A stretch of DNA of 22,997 bases from Bacillota bacterium. GTDB taxonomy: Bacteria > Bacillota > UBA4882 > UBA8346. The position numbers and the translations under genes are program-made. The stretch covers positions 1 to 22,997 of the forward strand of contig JAEZJK010000076.1 of the NCBI GenBank assembly GCA_023415835.1, written 5' to 3'. The notes under the pieces are model-generated. The model was not told the DNA's origin and did not search any database. It worked only from the letters and a program-made list of their open reading frames with translations. Of the stretch, positions 14,484 through 22,380 are shown one piece after another. Every line of letters begins with the position of its first letter. Positions within the stretch are counted from its first letter, which is position 1.

Positions 14484-15716
14484 TCATAAAGAGATTCTCT
14501 TAATTCTCTCCATTGCCTGCTCCGTATTCTCCCGGCTACCAAAGGCGGTTAACCGGAAATATCCTTCACCGCTGGGGCCGAAACCGGAACCCGGAGTCCC
14601 TACAATTTGTGCCTCATTTAAAAGTTTATCAAAGAACTCCCAGGATGTTAGATTCCCGGGCGTCTTCAGCCAGATATAAGGGGCGTTGACCCCGCCGTAA
14701 ACCTTAAACCCGAGGTTTTGTAACCCTTCCCGGATGATAGCGGCATTGGACATATAATAGTTAATAACTTCGCGGATTTGTTGTTTGCCTTCATTAGTAT
14801 AGGTAGCGGCGGCGGCAACCTGAATCGGGTATGACACTCCATTAAATTTGGTAGTTTGGCGACGAAGCCATAGTTTATTGAGTTCATGGGCTTTACCGGT
14901 GGAGTCGGCAGCCGTCACCGATTTGGGCACAACTGTGTAAGCGCAGCGGGTTCCGGTAAAACCGGCGGTTTTAGAGTAACTGCGGAATTCAATCGCTACC
15001 TCTTTAGCCCCGTCAATTTCATAGATACTGTGGGGGATTCCTTTTTCCTGAATATAAGCTTCATATGCTGCGTCAAAGAGAATGATCGCTTGGTTGATCC
15101 GGGCATAATCAACCCAAAGCTTCAACTCTTCCTTGGTCAAGGTCATTCCGGTCGGGTTATTCGGGAAACAGAGGTAAATAAGATCGACTTTTGTTTTGGG
15201 AAGTTCCGGTTTTAAGCCGTTGGTTTCATTACAGGGAAGGTAGACGATCTTTTGATATCTACCGTCCGCTCCCAATTTACCGGATCGTCCGGCCATTACA
15301 TTAGTATCTACGTAAACCGGGTAAACCGGATCAGTTACAGCGATAATATTATCCAACCCGAAGATTTCCTGGATGTTTCCGGTATCGCATTTGGCCCCGT
15401 CGCTGACGAAAACTTCATCTTCGGCCAGCTCGACCCCGAGGGGGCGGTAATCGTTATTGATAATTTCATTGATTAAAAACGAGTATCCTTGCTCCGGACC
15501 ATAACCGCGGAAAGTTTTAGCTTCACCCATCTCAGCCACTGCTTTTTGTAAGCCTTCTATTACCGATGGGACTAACGGCTGAGTAACGTCGCCGATACCA
15601 AGCCGGATAATTTCGGCGTCCGGATGTTCGGCCTTATATTTGTTGATCCGCCGGGCAATCTCCGAAAAGAGATAACTGCCGGGTAGTTGCAGATAATTTT
15701 CATTAATCCTTGCCAT
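14484..15716 (-). CDS. dapL: LL-diaminopimelate aminotransferase
   Basis: Start chosen at the ATG ending at 15716, nine bases after AAAGGA, giving 410 residues, the family's usual length; an upstream ATG at 15737 overlaps the ribosome site. It converts tetrahydrodipicolinate to LL-diaminopimelate in one step, for lysine and peptidoglycan (and dipicolinate-pathway balance in spores). MARINENYLQLPGSYLFSEI, RLGIGDVTQPL, FRGYGPEQGY and CFPNNPTGMTLTKEEL are typical DapL blocks. The PLP lysine is Lys249 in SYSKTAGFTGTRC. It is a fold-type I aminotransferase, soluble, acting as a dimer. It stands alone on the minus strand, between palindromic elements on both sides. Confidence 0.96.
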   Translation of the reverse strand: MARINENYLQLPGSYLFSEIARRINKYKAEHPDAEIIRLGIGDVTQPLVPSVIEGLQKAVAEMGEAKTFRGYGPEQGYSFLINEIINNDYRPLGVELAEDEVFVSDGAKCDTGNIQEIFGLDNIIAVTDPVYPVYVDTNVMAGRSGKLGADGRYQKIVYLPCNETNGLKPELPKTKVDLIYLCFPNNPTGMTLTKEELKLWVDYARINQAIILFDAAYEAYIQEKGIPHSIYEIDGAKEVAIEFRSYSKTAGFTGTRCAYTVVPKSVTAADSTGKAHELNKLWLRRQTTKFNGVSYPIQVAAAATYTNEGKQQIREVINYYMSNAAIIREGLQNLGFKVYGGVNAPYIWLKTPGNLTSWEFFDKLLNEAQIVGTPGSGFGPSGEGYFRLTAFGSRENTEQAMERIKRISL

Positions 15717-15787
15717 GATAACCAATCCTTTCATCATTTAACCATATTTTTTGCTAAGGATTCGAGATTTAGACCGGAAACCCTTTT

Positions 15788-15930
15788 ATTGAAATAAATT
15801 ATGTTTATGCTTTTCCATCCTTAAACCGTGGATGGAAAAGAGCAAAATAAAGTATTTATTTCAATTTATGAACTGAGGAAAATAGGTGGCAATAATTCGG
15901 GATAGTCAGGAAACTTTTTGCGACATATAT
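15788..15930 (+). repeat. Two-domain nested-hairpin element, copy 2
   Basis: This is the better-preserved copy. Outer arms ATTGAAATAAAT (15788-15799) and ATTTATTTCAAT (15854-15865) are exact inverted repeats. The inner stem CTTTTCCATCC (15810-15820) and GGATGGAAAAG (15830-15840) is 11 bp and perfect, with loop TTAAACCGT. The tail hairpin GCAATAA (15889-15895) with TTTTTGC (15915-15921) has one mismatch. Long runs are shared with copy 1 at 2937, including TTCCATCCTTAAACC, GGATGGAAAAG and GCAATAATT. It lies between dapL and the ABC ATPase gene, both on the other strand, and so cannot be a leader of a downstream plus-strand gene here. Confidence 0.78.
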
Positions 15931-15943
15931 AGAATATCGCTTT

Positions 15944-16807
15944 TTAAGCTAAGACACTTAACTTTCTAAAGATTTCACTTAAAGAGGCTTCCATCGAATG
16001 CAGGGACACCACTTGTCCTTTAGAGTACAATTCATTTAGGCGTAAAAAATTTTCCTGAGTAGTTGCCATTATTTCTTCAATAAGTCCGATATCATTGCGA
16101 TAAATAACTTTCAAAGCAGAGCGGCCATATTCAGCTTTTAGTGTACTTTTATCGGAAAGGGTGATCAACTTTCCGTTATTGATAAACCCGATTTCGTCGC
16201 AGAGTTCATCTACTTCCTCCATATCATGGCTGGTTAACAGAATAGTAACTCCGGCCTTTTTTAATTCCAAAAGGTAATCCCTGATAATGCGAGTTGAAAC
16301 CGGATCCAGGCCGGAACAAGGCTCATCCAGAAACAACAGTTGAGGTTGGTGGACTAAAGCGCGCAGGATGAGGATCCGTTGCCGCATCCCTTTTGAGTAT
16401 ACTTTTACATGGTCGCGGGCGCGTTCCCAAAGATCCATCCGTTCCATCAGCGGCTTAATTAAAGATAGGGGCTGATTATAAAGGCGGCAAAACACGGCTA
16501 AATTTTCATACCCCGATAGATTTTCGAATAAATTAGGTTTCTCAAAAACAACACCGATCCGGGAATGGATCTGTTTTGACTGGGATCTCAAATCAAAACC
16601 GAAGATCCTGGCTGACCCTGAAGTTGGCTTAGAGAGTCCCATCAACATCCGGATCGTGGTCGACTTGCCGGCGCCGTTAGGACCCAATAGTCCCAGGGTT
16701 TTCCCGGGTTCCACTCTAAAGGAAAGGTTATTGACTACCGTCCGTTTTCCGAATTTTTTAGAAATACCGTCAATTTCTAATAAGGGTGCGGGTGCTGCTT
16801 CCTTCAT
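15944..16807 (-). CDS. ABC transporter ATP-binding protein
   Basis: A 287-residue ATPase of an ABC-2 type exporter. Walker A is GPNGAGKST (42-50), the Q-loop region is VVFEKPNLFENLSG (Glu where Gln is common), the signature is YSKGMRQR (a weak form of LSGGQ, common in this subfamily), Walker B is LLFLDEP and the H-loop is TSHDMEEV. After about residue 220 there is an accessory C-terminal domain, as in drug or NatA-type exporters. The start follows GAGG, eight bases after the permease stop, so the two are coupled. The substrate is not predictable from the sequence. Confidence 0.92.
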   Translation of the reverse strand: MKEAAPAPLLEIDGISKKFGKRTVVNNLSFRVEPGKTLGLLGPNGAGKSTTIRMLMGLSKPTSGSARIFGFDLRSQSKQIHSRIGVVFEKPNLFENLSGYENLAVFCRLYNQPLSLIKPLMERMDLWERARDHVKVYSKGMRQRILILRALVHQPQLLFLDEPCSGLDPVSTRIIRDYLLELKKAGVTILLTSHDMEEVDELCDEIGFINNGKLITLSDKSTLKAEYGRSALKVIYRNDIGLIEEIMATTQENFLRLNELYSKGQVVSLHSMEASLSEIFRKLSVLA

Positions 16808-16815
16808 AAGTTACC

Positions 16816-17826
16816 TCAAAAATCGGCTTTTTTTTGTAAATAGGTTCCGGTAATGGAGAGCAAAATAAATGTTTGAACTAAAAGCCCAATTACCCAAAAT
16901 GTTATTTCCGGCTGGTAGGAATTTGTAAGCAGCGCTTTTTCAAAACCTTTTAAGACTAAAAAAGAAGGGAAAAGGTATAAGCTTTCCTTCCAGGCAAATG
17001 AGATATCCCGCACCATCAGCGGGAGCGCCGCAATTAGATAAGTTAAAGTGGCAAAAGTTCGGGCAAATAAAGCTGTAGGGGCTAGCAGCCCGATTAATAA
17101 AGAAAGCGCCCCAAAGGCCAATGAACCGGAAACCCCAAAAAGCAAAACGTACCAAAGGTTTAAAGGAGCCTTAGTTAAGAATACCGTTAGGAACAGGGCC
17201 CCGACCCCAATTACGGTATACCATATTAATTTAGAGAGTAGATATTCCCGAAAAGACATGGGGGAGACTAAAAGTGAATGCAAGGTTTGCCTTTCCTTTT
17301 CATCAGCGACGGCTCCCGCTGCTTGTAGCAGACAGACCGTTAAGATGATCTGGAGCAGCCAAACCGGGAAAGAGAGCCAACGGACCGGAAGTTGCTCATT
17401 GGTAAAGCGGAGGTTGATTTGAGGAATCGCTTGACTACGGTAGGCGTTGATCAAGGCGAAATTGATGGTATTAACAATAAAAACCGCCTCTTGGGTTCGG
17501 GCTTTATCGACTAAGAGCGATAGCTGGCTGGATTGGCCGTCCGATAAAATTACACCGTCAATTTCGCCTTGGTTTAAAGCGGATTTGGCGGTATTAGGGT
17601 CGGGAAATTGTTTTAAATTAATACCGGTTCCGGAAATGATCTTAATTAAGGCTGAATCCGGGTTAGGAGTATAAGCGATTGTAAAATTACCGGTTTCGGC
17701 CTGTTTATAAACAACCGTATAGATAAAGTAGATGAATAAGGGCATCAATAAAACAATAATCCATGATTTACTAAAGCAAAACTCGAAAAAATCTTTCCGG
17801 ACCAGAGTAGTAATTCTTTTTAGCAC
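16816..17826 (-). CDS. ABC-2 type transporter permease
   Basis: Start chosen at GTG 17826, seven bases after GAGG; the longer frame to 17931 would run into a nested palindrome and has no ribosome site. The product is 336 residues: an N-terminal membrane segment (about residues 20-42), an extracytoplasmic domain of ~120 residues, then five membrane segments. The segment GAVADEKERQTLHSLLVSPMSFREYLLSKL is the coupling-helix motif of ABC-2 permeases of the NatB/YhaP type. It partners with the ATPase encoded downstream in the same operon. Likely role: export of a small molecule, sodium or a peptide. Confidence 0.9.
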   Translation of the reverse strand: MLKRITTLVRKDFFEFCFSKSWIIVLLMPLFIYFIYTVVYKQAETGNFTIAYTPNPDSALIKIISGTGINLKQFPDPNTAKSALNQGEIDGVILSDGQSSQLSLLVDKARTQEAVFIVNTINFALINAYRSQAIPQINLRFTNEQLPVRWLSFPVWLLQIILTVCLLQAAGAVADEKERQTLHSLLVSPMSFREYLLSKLIWYTVIGVGALFLTVFLTKAPLNLWYVLLFGVSGSLAFGALSLLIGLLAPTALFARTFATLTYLIAALPLMVRDISFAWKESLYLFPSFLVLKGFEKALLTNSYQPEITFWVIGLLVQTFILLSITGTYLQKKADF

Positions 17827-17882
17827 CGTTAAACCTCGAGTTATTTTTTTTGAAGATAATTTATCTATAATAAAAATTGAAA

Positions 17883-17943
17883 ATACAGGCCTTCCGGATC
17901 GGAGAAGTGAATATGCTTCTCCGATACACATATCGGCCTGTAT
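17883..17943. repeat. Nested palindrome, probably also a terminator for the small upstream frame
   Basis: Outer arms ATACAGGCC (17883-17891) and GGCCTGTAT (17935-17943); inner stem ATCGGAGAAG (17898-17907) and CTTCTCCGAT (17916-17925), loop TGAATATG. Both stems are perfect. On the minus strand the outer arm is followed by TTTTCAATTTTT, so it may attenuate transcription into the ABC permease gene. Confidence 0.72.
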
Positions 17944-17964
17944 AATCGAGATAAGTATCCCGGA

Positions 17965-18030
17965 TTACTTCTCGTGTTCAATAAAATACCATACCAGATA
18001 AATAACCGCTAAAAGACCAATTATTTCCAT
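17965..18030 (-). CDS. Possible 21-residue single-span membrane peptide
   Basis: The ATG ending at 18030 follows a very strong AAGGAGGA, but with a long spacing of 11 bases. The peptide is almost entirely one hydrophobic segment (IIGLLAVIYLVWYFI) with a charged end EHEK. It lies 138 bases upstream of the ABC permease on the same strand and is followed by the palindrome at 17883-17943. Chance frames of this length are common; the ribosome site and amphipathic ending are the support. No match is known to me. Confidence 0.4.
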   Translation of the reverse strand: MEIIGLLAVIYLVWYFIEHEK

Positions 18031-18173
18031 TTTTTCACTATCCTCCTTCTTTTTTTTATATTGATTCGTCGTAAATCACATAACTCCTTTTGACGGATGA
18101 TAAAAAATGTTACCATTGATAATTAAAATATGATTTTTGGATAACGAGTGGGCGAACAAGAACAGAGAAAAAT

Positions 18174-18200
18174 GGGATATAGGTAATTTACCCATATCCC
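18174..18200 (-). terminator. Terminator of the efflux operon
   Basis: GGGATAT-AGGTAA and TTACCC-ATATCCC form a nearly perfect stem 28 bases after the RND stop. The minus strand then reads ATTTTTC; the plus strand also continues into TTTTATTT. Confidence 0.78.
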
Positions 18201-18228
18201 TTTTATTTAAAACTATTATACAACCTTA

Positions 18229-21200
18229 CTATCGATGATACTCCATAGTGATTCCGGTTTTATGCCTAACCATGCGTTTGACCCAGATAGCTAAGTCATC
18301 TAATAAGCTATAGATGACCGGAATAACAATCAGGGTTAAAAGGGTACAGAAAAGTAACCCGCCGATGACCACGGTGGCCATGGAGACATTCATTTCCGAT
18401 CCTTCACCGATGCCTAACGCTAACGGAATCAAGCCTAAAACTGAAGATAAAGTGGTCATCATAACCGGACGTAACCGGGTCGGGCCAGCTTTTAAAATGG
18501 CCTCGGTCCGTTCCATGCCCCGGCTCCTTAGTGTTTCAATATAATCGACGATGACAATCGCATTATTGACTGCGATACCTGCCAGCATAATCACTCCGAT
18601 GAAGGCGGAGACGTCAAAAGTCCGGCCGGTCAGGAGCAAACTCCAGGAGATTCCGAAAAGGCTTAATGGTAAGGAAAACATAATCGCGAAAGGGTGCACC
18701 GCATTTTCATATTGGATGGCAAGGACCATATAAATAAGGACAACCGCCATGAGTAGAGCCAAAGCCAACGAACCGAAGGACTCCTGCATGTCTTTGGCAT
18801 TACCGGAAAAGGCTACATCATAATTTGAGGGAACCACCAATTCCTGATTGATATGGTCTTGAATCATTTCGGTGACTTTTCCCAAATCCCGACCGATGAT
18901 TTCCGAGGTGACCTGTACTTGACGAGTTTGGTTCTCGCGGCTAATTTTATTCGGACCGGTGGTCTGTACGAAATCAACTACTTCGGTTATAGGAATCTGA
19001 CCTCCGGTAGAGGTCGTGAGATAAAGTTTTTTAATATCGGTTTCTGCTTCCCGGTCTCCTTTTTTTAGTTGTAATAAAACATTGTATTCCTCACCGGTAA
19101 GACGGATTTGAGTGGCTGTGGTCCCCTGAAAGGCGGCCTGAACCGTACTGGCGATTGTCGAGGGGGTAATTCCGTAGGCAGTAGCCAGTTGCCGGTTTAC
19201 CCGCAATTGTAATTCCGGACGGCCCTCCTCCCAAGAAGTAGCAACCTCCCGGGTTCCCGGGACCTCTTTGACGATTTTCTTGACTTGATTTGCTAAATTC
19301 TGAAGGGTGAGCAGATCCGGCCCCTGAATATTGATTTCTATTGGTGAGCTGGAGCCGAAACCGCCTTGGGTCTGCTTGGTAACGTTGATTGTGACCCCGG
19401 GGTAACTTGCAATACCCTGTCTTACCTCTTCAATCATTGCCTCCAATGATTTTTTGGATTTGGTTTTCATTACTACCGTCACTGATGCTTTTTCACTTTC
19501 AGCACTTTGACTAAAACCTGAACCGGAGCCGATTGTAGCGTACACCAGATCCGATTCGGATAGGGACATAAGGTGAGACTCAATTTGTTTGACTAAGCTG
19601 TCGGTAGTTTCCAAACTGGTCCCGAGGGGCATTTCAACATCAACTTTATATCTTTTGTCTCCCATGCTGGCGACAAAATCAGTTTTAACAAGGCCGGTAA
19701 CAAACGGTAATAATCCTAAGATAAACAAGATAAATGCGATGATAACCGTTTTGCGCCGGTTATTGACCGCCCAATACAACATAGTCTGATAAAATTGCCC
19801 CAATTTTCCAAGACGGTAATGTTTTTCAAAAGTCTTTTCCAGCGCCTTACTCCCTGACTTAATGGCCATCAGTTTTGCAGAGAGCGTCGGGATGACTACT
19901 AAAGCAACCAATAATGAAATCACTTGTACAAAAGCGACCGTCAGAGCCAATTCCTTAAAGAGTTGAGCCGCAATACCTTCAACAAAAAGGATCGGCACGA
20001 AAACGACGATTGATGTCAAAGTGGAAGCAACAATCGCCATCGCAACCTCGGAGGTCCCTTCCGTGGCAGAGGTCAAGGCGTCATTTCCTTCTTCGCGATA
20101 GCGGAAGATAACCTCTAACATCACAATGGCGTTGTCAACCAACATGCCGACCCCCAGGGCCAGGCCACCCATTGAAACCAGGTTTAAGGTCATATTGGAA
20201 AAATAGAAAGCCGCAAAGGTAATGATGATTGAGAGCGGGATGGTCACAGAAATAATGAGCGTACTGCGAATACTCCGTAAAAAGAAAAATAAGACCAAAA
20301 CCGCCAATAATCCGCCTACGACGGCGTCTTCAGTCAGGTTATTTAGTGATTTTTCAATATAATCAGCTTGCTCGAACATTTTATGGAGCTTAACTTGACC
20401 TTTTAGTTCGGTCTCAAGTTCTTGAAGGGCTTTTCGGACTTCTCTAGTAACCAAAACCGTATTGGCGTCACTTTCTTTCATTAGCATCATCATGACGCTG
20501 TTTTCCCCGTCGATTCGCGCGTATCGAGTTTGCTCATGGAAAGAGTCCCGGACTTCGGCGATTTCCCGCAAAGGAATGATTGAGCCGTTGGGTAGGGTGA
20601 TTTTAACCGACTTTAAATCCTCAACTGATTGAAATTCACCGATTGTCCTTAATACTAACTCGTTATGGCCATTTTTAATAATTCCTCCGGGGAGGTTGAG
20701 GTTCTCACCTTGTAAAGACTGTTTAATATAATTGGGAGAAATACGATAAAAATTCATTTTTTCGGTGGACAACAGGACTTGAATCTCCCGTTCCAAGCTA
20801 CCGATGAGCGATACCGAGGCTACCCCGGGAACCCGCTCCAACCGGGTTTTGATTTTGTCGTCAGCCAACCGGGTGGCCTCAGCGATTCCTTTGGGGCTTG
20901 AAATACCGTAATAAACAATCGGCATCATCGAAGGGTCAAACTTAATCAACATCGGTTCGTCAGCGTCATCGGGAAGGGTGCCCTTGACCATGTCAATCCG
21001 TTCCCGCATCTTTAGGTTGGTAAAGTCCATATCGGCGCCGTAATTGCATTCAGCCATGATCATGGAGGAACCGGACGAAGAAGTCGAAGTCACCTTTTTA
21101 ACATTGGCCACAGCGCTGATGGTGCTTTCGAGCGGTTTGGTGATTAGGTTTTCAATTTCTTCCGGACCGGCGCCCTGGTAATTGGTATATGCCACAATAA

Positions 21201-21333
21201 TTGGGAATTCAATATTGGGATAGAGATCTAGTTTTATTTTGGACAAAGAAATAAAGCCAAGGATGGTTGCGAATGAAATAACCATCAATACGCCTAAAGG
21301 CCTACGGACGCATATCTCAATCAGTTTTCTCAT
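18229..21333 (-). CDS. RND efflux pump inner-membrane transporter (HAE1/AcrB family)
   Basis: A 1034-residue protein, the normal length. It has two homologous halves, each with one membrane segment, a large periplasmic loop and five more segments. The first begins RPLGVLMVISFATILGFISL and continues into NIEFPIIVAYTNYQGAGPEEIE, a typical RND porter start. The proton-relay region of TM4 reads GVGMLVDNAIVML, with one Asp followed by Asn in place of the Asp pair of AcrB; TM10 reads GIAVNNAIVIVDYI, as in SwrC-like pumps. The start codon directly follows the adaptor stop. It exports drugs, detergents, lipids or surfactant-like compounds driven by protons. Confidence 0.93.
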   Translation of the reverse strand: MRKLIEICVRRPLGVLMVISFATILGFISLSKIKLDLYPNIEFPIIVAYTNYQGAGPEEIENLITKPLESTISAVANVKKVTSTSSSGSSMIMAECNYGADMDFTNLKMRERIDMVKGTLPDDADEPMLIKFDPSMMPIVYYGISSPKGIAEATRLADDKIKTRLERVPGVASVSLIGSLEREIQVLLSTEKMNFYRISPNYIKQSLQGENLNLPGGIIKNGHNELVLRTIGEFQSVEDLKSVKITLPNGSIIPLREIAEVRDSFHEQTRYARIDGENSVMMMLMKESDANTVLVTREVRKALQELETELKGQVKLHKMFEQADYIEKSLNNLTEDAVVGGLLAVLVLFFFLRSIRSTLIISVTIPLSIIITFAAFYFSNMTLNLVSMGGLALGVGMLVDNAIVMLEVIFRYREEGNDALTSATEGTSEVAMAIVASTLTSIVVFVPILFVEGIAAQLFKELALTVAFVQVISLLVALVVIPTLSAKLMAIKSGSKALEKTFEKHYRLGKLGQFYQTMLYWAVNNRRKTVIIAFILFILGLLPFVTGLVKTDFVASMGDKRYKVDVEMPLGTSLETTDSLVKQIESHLMSLSESDLVYATIGSGSGFSQSAESEKASVTVVMKTKSKKSLEAMIEEVRQGIASYPGVTINVTKQTQGGFGSSSPIEINIQGPDLLTLQNLANQVKKIVKEVPGTREVATSWEEGRPELQLRVNRQLATAYGITPSTIASTVQAAFQGTTATQIRLTGEEYNVLLQLKKGDREAETDIKKLYLTTSTGGQIPITEVVDFVQTTGPNKISRENQTRQVQVTSEIIGRDLGKVTEMIQDHINQELVVPSNYDVAFSGNAKDMQESFGSLALALLMAVVLIYMVLAIQYENAVHPFAIMFSLPLSLFGISWSLLLTGRTFDVSAFIGVIMLAGIAVNNAIVIVDYIETLRSRGMERTEAILKAGPTRLRPVMMTTLSSVLGLIPLALGIGEGSEMNVSMATVVIGGLLFCTLLTLIVIPVIYSLLDDLAIWVKRMVRHKTGITMEYHR

Positions 21334-22368
21334 CTATTTCACCACGACTTTCGAGCCTTCTTCCAGATTGTTCTGGCCTAGAATGACGATAAATTCTTTT
21401 TCCGCTAAACCGGAGACGATTTCCACCATTTTGCCGTCGGAAACCCCTGGAGTAACAATGCGGCGGCGGGCTGTATCTTTTTCCACCACATATACTGCTT
21501 TGGCCCCAACCTCATCCACAATGGACTCGCTAGGTATTTTCAAGACGTTATTTTTTTCATTAAAACTTAATTTGGCTTCGGCCAACATTCCTGATTTAAG
21601 ACGGTGCGAAGAGTTATCGAGCGTGATTTTAACCGGAAATGTCTTGGAAGTCTTATCGGCGGCCGGAGCTATTTGGGCAACCTTTCCGTTAAAAGTCTGA
21701 TTCGGAAAGGAAGACAAACTAATCGATGCCAGTTGACCGGTCTTGGTCTGACTGATATAGCTATCGCTCAAATTAACGGAGACAAATACGGTTGACAAGT
21801 CGACTACGGACAGTAACGGCGCGCTAGGGCTAACCAAACCGCCCAGAGTGGCATTGGAGAAACCGATTTGACCACTGAAAGGAGCCCGGATCCGGGTATC
21901 ATCCAATTGGTTTTTTGCCTGTTTATAAGCGGCTTCGTTAATTTGAAACTCAGTCTGAGCCCGTTCATATTCTTGAGGGGAGATAATCTTCTCGGCAAAT
22001 AACTTTTGGGAACGTTCAAAATTATCTTTACTCTGTTTATAAGAGGCCTCGGCCCTTGCCAGGCCGATCGCATAATCATCCTGTTCCAGTTCGACTAAGA
22101 TTTGATTGGCTGATACATAGTCGCCCATTTTAACATGGATTTTGGCGACCCGTCCCGATACTTTGGGGGAAATGCTGACTTCCTGATTGGCCTCTAAAAC
22201 GCCGGTGGTAATGAAAACCTCGCCCAGGTTTCCTTTCTGAACGGTGGTGACTTTGACCGGTATTCCCGGAGCGCTTGTAGTGGCTTTGGTTTTACGCCCG
22301 CAACCACTGGCGGTTAGAGCAAGAATAACGATTGGAATTACCGATAGCAACAATAGTTTTCGATTCAT
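21334..22368 (-). CDS. RND efflux adaptor (membrane fusion) lipoprotein
   Basis: Start chosen at the ATG ending at 22368, eight bases after AAGGAG; an in-frame GTG three codons upstream overlaps that site. The product is 344 residues. The N-terminus is a lipoprotein signal (hydrophobic run then LTASGC, with Cys as the lipidated residue). Next come the barrel-sandwich half EVSISPKVSGRVAKIHVKMGD, the helical hairpin (about residues 95-160, rich in QSKDNFERSQKLF-type heptads), the second lipoyl half DTRIRAPFSGQIGF and a beta-barrel. It bridges the inner-membrane pump and the outer-membrane channel and is encoded between their genes, 12 bases after the TolC-like gene. Confidence 0.92.
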   Translation of the reverse strand: MNRKLLLLSVIPIVILALTASGCGRKTKATTSAPGIPVKVTTVQKGNLGEVFITTGVLEANQEVSISPKVSGRVAKIHVKMGDYVSANQILVELEQDDYAIGLARAEASYKQSKDNFERSQKLFAEKIISPQEYERAQTEFQINEAAYKQAKNQLDDTRIRAPFSGQIGFSNATLGGLVSPSAPLLSVVDLSTVFVSVNLSDSYISQTKTGQLASISLSSFPNQTFNGKVAQIAPAADKTSKTFPVKITLDNSSHRLKSGMLAEAKLSFNEKNNVLKIPSESIVDEVGAKAVYVVEKDTARRRIVTPGVSDGKMVEIVSGLAEKEFIVILGQNNLEEGSKVVVK

Positions 22369-22380
22369 GAGCTTCACTCC

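Noticed and set aside
18072..18119. 31-codon minus-strand frame upstream of the 21-residue peptide
   Set aside because: No ribosome site and unusual composition; it runs over the strong site of the next frame.
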